Shown here: piece by piece, positions 33,108-35,234 of the stretch
Layout of the letters: each line of letters opens with the position of its first letter
How positions within the stretch are numbered: the stretch's first letter is position 1
Source: Planctomycetia bacterium
GTDB taxonomy: Bacteria; Planctomycetota; UBA1135; UBA2386
Direction of reading: 5' to 3'
NCBI GenBank assembly: GCA_005776365.1
Contig: SXPK01000158.1
Location: 1-35,234 of the forward strand
Length of the DNA stretch: 35,234 nt
Program-made: the position numbers and the translations under genes
Notes under the pieces: generated by a model
What the model was told of the DNA's origin: nothing
What the model saw: only the letters and a program-made list of their open reading frames with translations
Database searches by the model: none

Positions 33108-33138
33108 CGCGGCACCAGCGCGCGAACCCAACCTCCGC

Positions 33139-33762
33139 ATGGAGCAGCTTGCCGAGTTCCTCGATCGCCTCGCACAGGCGCCCGCATGGCTCGCTTGCGT
33201 CGCCATCCTCCTCGTCGCGCAGTTGAGCGAAGACATCGCCGTCATCGGCGCCGGCCTCGCTGCCGCGGCATCGACGCTGCCGACGATGCTCGCACTCGCC
33301 GCGGCGATCGCGGGCGTCTGGTTGGGCGATCTGCTGCTGTGGTTCGTCGGCCATGGCGCGCGCACGACCAAACTCTCACGCCGCTTTCTGGCGCGCTTCG
33401 TCGATGCCGCCACGGCCGAACGCTGCCGACGCGAACTGCACGACCGCAAGCTCGCATGGATCCTGCTCACCCGCGTGCTGCCTGGATCTCGCGCCCCCAC
33501 CTACGTGCTCGCCGGCGCGATCGGCATTCGGTTCCGTTGGTTTGCGATCGTGACGCTGCTCGCTGTCTTGGTCTGGACGCCGATCGTGTTCTTCGCGGCC
33601 TTCTTGCTCGGCGACGACGTGTGGCAACTCTCGCAACGTGCCGGCGCGACGGCCTGGGCAGCGATCCTCACGCTCCTCGTCCTGTTCATGCTGCGCCGGC
33701 GGCTCGCGCATTGGTTGGGCGGGTGCAAGCACGAAGGCATCCCGCCACGGACGCCGCAATGA
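33139..33762 (+). CDS. DedA family membrane protein
   Basis: A 207-residue integral membrane protein. It has the DedA/SNARE-associated fold: an N-terminal hydrophobic part with an acidic residue (LVAQLSEDIAVIGAGLAAAAS), GDLLLWFVGHGAR, and the signature RVLPGSRAPTYVLAGAIGI, followed by two membrane helices (FAIVTLLAVLVWTPIVFFAAFLLG and AWAAILTLLVLFMLRRR). DedA proteins are linked to flipping of lipid carriers such as undecaprenyl phosphate or phosphatidylethanolamine and to membrane homeostasis. The prolines of the usual first ExxxPxxPGE motif are missing, so this is a divergent member. The ATG at 33139 was chosen because it directly precedes the first hydrophobic region. It closely follows the PlsC-type gene. 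Confidence 0.8.
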   Translation: MEQLAEFLDRLAQAPAWLACVAILLVAQLSEDIAVIGAGLAAAASTLPTMLALAAAIAGVWLGDLLLWFVGHGARTTKLSRRFLARFVDAATAERCRRELHDRKLAWILLTRVLPGSRAPTYVLAGAIGIRFRWFAIVTLLAVLVWTPIVFFAAFLLGDDVWQLSQRAGATAWAAILTLLVLFMLRRRLAHWLGGCKHEGIPPRTPQ

Positions 33763-33817
33763 TCGACGCACACAGGCTCGCCCTTGCCGCGCGCCGCCGC
33801 GCCCTTCTACTCATGCG

Positions 33818-35014
33818 GTGACCAAGCCCGCGCCGTCGCCATACGCAGTCCACTGGGACCTCGACCCAGAGATCGTTTTCCTCAACCACGGCAGCTTTGG
33901 GCTTTGTCCGCGCGTGGTGATCGCGGCGCAGCGCGCCATCCAGGACGAGCTCGAGCGCGAACCGGTTCGGTTCTTGCACCGCCAACTGGAGCCACGTCTC
34001 GACGCCGCGCGCGAAGCCCTGTGCGAAGTCGTCGACTGCGACCCGCAGGATCTGGTCTTCGTCAGAAACGCCACCGAGGGCGTCAACACCGTGCTGCGCT
34101 CCCTGCAGTTCGAGCCTGGCGACGAGTTGTTGACGATCGACCACGAATACAACGCCACGCAGAACGCGATGCGCTTTTGCGCCGAACGCAGCGGCGCGCG
34201 CGTCGTCGTCGCCAACGTGCCGTTTCCGATCCTCGATCCGCGGCAGGTGACCGATGCGCTGCTCGCTGCCGCCACGCCACGCACCAAGCTGGTCGTCATC
34301 GACCACGTCACCAGCCCCACGGGCCTCGTGCTGCCGATCGCGGACATCGTGCGCGCCTTCGAGTCACGCGGCGTCGACACACTGATCGACGGCGCGCACG
34401 GACCGGGCATGATCGCCATGTCGCTGCGGACGCTGGGCGCGGCCTACTACACTGGCAACTGCCACAAGTGGCTCTGCACGCCAAAGGGCTCGGCATTGCT
34501 GTTCGTGCGCAAGGACCGGCAGGCGCAGATCCGTCCGCTCGCGATCAGCCACGCGGCCAACACCACGCGCACGGACCGTCCCTTCTTCTGGCAGGAGTTC
34601 GACTGGACAGGAACCTTCGACCCGTCCCCCGTGTTGGCGATTCCGGCGGCACTCGGATTCTTGCGCGGGCTGATGCCCGGCGGCCTCGAAGGGCTGCAGC
34701 ATCACAATCGCGCGCTCGCGCTCGCGGCGCGAAGGCTCCTGTGCCGCACGCTCGACGTCGAAACCCCCGCGCCGGAGTCGATGATCGGCTGCCTCGCATC
34801 CGTGCCACTGAAGAAGGACCGAATGCTCGCGGGACCAGCGATCCTGCCGCTCGGGCTCGACCCTTTGCACCACGCGCTGATGCAACATCACGGCATCGAG
34901 GTGCCGGTGATGAACTGGCCAAGCCCCGCCGTGCGGCTGATCCGCGTCGCGCCGCAGGCCTACAACTCGATCGAGCAATACGAGGCGCTCTGCGCGGCCT
35001 TGCGCGCGTTTTGA
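33818..35014 (+). CDS. Class V aminotransferase, isopenicillin-N-epimerase-like
   Basis: A 398-residue PLP-dependent enzyme of fold type I. The N-terminal motif IVFLNHGSFGLCPRVV and the segment FVRNATEGVNTVLRSL are typical of the isopenicillin N epimerase/cysteine desulphurase-like branch. The strand VVIDHVTSPTGLVLPI and DTLIDGAHGPGMI carry the pocket residues, and the PLP lysine is Lys217 in GNCHKWLCTPKG. Members do epimerisation, transamination or C-S cleavage; the natural substrate is not predictable here. The start is taken as GTG 33818, since the longer open frame contains only the antisense-like 3' part of the DedA gene. No biosynthetic cluster surrounds it. Confidence 0.85.
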   Translation: MTKPAPSPYAVHWDLDPEIVFLNHGSFGLCPRVVIAAQRAIQDELEREPVRFLHRQLEPRLDAAREALCEVVDCDPQDLVFVRNATEGVNTVLRSLQFEPGDELLTIDHEYNATQNAMRFCAERSGARVVVANVPFPILDPRQVTDALLAAATPRTKLVVIDHVTSPTGLVLPIADIVRAFESRGVDTLIDGAHGPGMIAMSLRTLGAAYYTGNCHKWLCTPKGSALLFVRKDRQAQIRPLAISHAANTTRTDRPFFWQEFDWTGTFDPSPVLAIPAALGFLRGLMPGGLEGLQHHNRALALAARRLLCRTLDVETPAPESMIGCLASVPLKKDRMLAGPAILPLGLDPLHHALMQHHGIEVPVMNWPSPAVRLIRVAPQAYNSIEQYEALCAALRAF

Positions 35015-35081
35015 TCCTGAGTTTGCAGGGCGACTTTGCTCAGGCGAAGTTGCCGCCCCCTGGGTTCACCGCGCGGCGCGA

Positions 35082-35109
35082 TCAAACGCCCGTTTGAAAC
35101 GCCCGTTCG
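35082..35109 (+). promoter_or_regulatory. Palindromic operator in front of the TetR-type gene
   Basis: TCAAACG-CC-CGTTTGA (35082-35097) is a perfect dyad. The core AAACGCCCGTT recurs 13 bases further on (35097-35107), giving two overlapping copies. This is typical for a TetR-family operator, where the regulator binds as a dimer, often as two dimers. It overlaps the likely -35 element of the regulator gene itself, which suggests autorepression. Confidence 0.65.
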
Positions 35110-35121
35110 TCTCGCTAGGGT
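35094..35121 (+). promoter_or_regulatory. Candidate promoter of the TetR-type gene
   Basis: TTGAAA (35094-35099) and TAGGGT (35116-35121) are separated by 16 bases, and the start codon is 11 bases after the second hexamer. The -35 hexamer lies within the palindrome, so a bound regulator would block RNA polymerase. Confidence 0.5.
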
Positions 35122-35132
35122 GCTTCCCCCCG

Positions 35133-35234
35133 ATGGCGACCGAAGCGACCCAGACCTCCATCCTCGACGCCGCCGAGCGTCTGCTCGCGGACGTTGGCTA
35201 TGCCGCGATGTCTCTGCGCGCAGTGACCCAGGAC
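35133..35234 (+). CDS. TetR family transcriptional regulator, N-terminal start (partial)
   Basis: The first 34 residues are visible before the window ends. TSILDAAERLLADVGYAAMS followed by LRAVTQD is the typical first helix and helix-turn-helix entry of TetR-type regulators. The gene starts at ATG 35133, preceded by the palindromic operator and promoter. Its effector and other target genes lie outside the window. The upstream aminotransferase gene is co-oriented but separated by 118 bases, and the promoter between them makes co-transcription unnecessary. Confidence 0.8.
   Translation, partial: MATEATQTSILDAAERLLADVGYAAMSLRAVTQD

Noticed and set aside
1-35234. CRISPR arrays, insertion sequences, prophage or integron elements
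   Set aside because: No regularly spaced repeats, transposase, integrase or phage genes were found by eye on either strand.

Overview
The window is high-GC DNA from an environmental bacterium. The gene content fits an uncultured Planctomycetota: three large membrane-anchored Ser/Thr kinases with different C-terminal sensor or display domains (periplasmic-binding, FG-GAP, SUMF1-like), and secreted proteins that share a C-terminal domain (YGT-C ... P-LG ... PLP ... GM--C ... IPNDP ... QG) which, as I recall, is abundant in some planctomycete lineages. This taxonomic placement is inference; no rRNA or ribosomal protein gene is present.

Layout. Bases 2-3118 (+): the end of a TerC-family membrane protein, two lipoproteins (one with HEAT-like repeats) and an O6-alkylguanine DNA alkyltransferase. 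Bases 3252-7298: a radical SAM/SPASM protein (-), an extended SDR-type epimerase (+), then a short coiled-coil protein translationally coupled to a GT4 glycosyltransferase (-). Bases 7607-10163: a secreted protein with the shared C-terminal domain (-) and a small membrane protein (+). Bases 10360-12490 (-): a His/Cys-rich small membrane protein followed by an outer-membrane channel with a His-rich linker, probably for zinc or another metal. Bases 12838-18948: a kinase fused to a periplasmic amino-acid-receptor-like domain (+), a decayed copy of the shared C-terminal domain (+), and a kinase with FG-GAP repeats (-). Bases 19015-20392 (-): a thioredoxin-like gene with an in-frame UGA, and tRNA-Val(UAC). 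Bases 20644-25796 (-): a kinase with a SUMF1-like domain and an SLC13-type permease with two RCK_C/TrkA_C domains. Bases 26248-32144 (+): an SGNH-like protein, a Tat-exported multicopper oxidase, and a Kelch/LamG secreted protein. Bases 32253-35234 (+): a PlsC acyltransferase, a DedA-family membrane protein, a class V aminotransferase, and the start of a TetR regulator behind a clear palindromic operator.

The strongest unusual signal is at 19015-19956. Two open frames, an N-terminal piece with a signal peptide and a C-terminal piece with the rest of a thioredoxin fold, lie in the same frame and are separated only by one TGA. That TGA sits at the first position of a thioredoxin active site, giving U-G-P-C. 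Seventeen bases after it is a perfect 8-bp hairpin whose apical loop carries GGUC, at a spacing typical of bacterial SECIS elements. I read this as an exported selenocysteine thioredoxin-like protein that ordinary gene calling would split in two.

Most genes look like independent units or two-gene sets rather than one pathway. A common theme is the cell envelope: exported redox and copper enzymes, metal uptake, membrane kinases reading extracytoplasmic signals, lipid and sugar transfer. No CRISPR array, insertion sequence, prophage or integron was seen.
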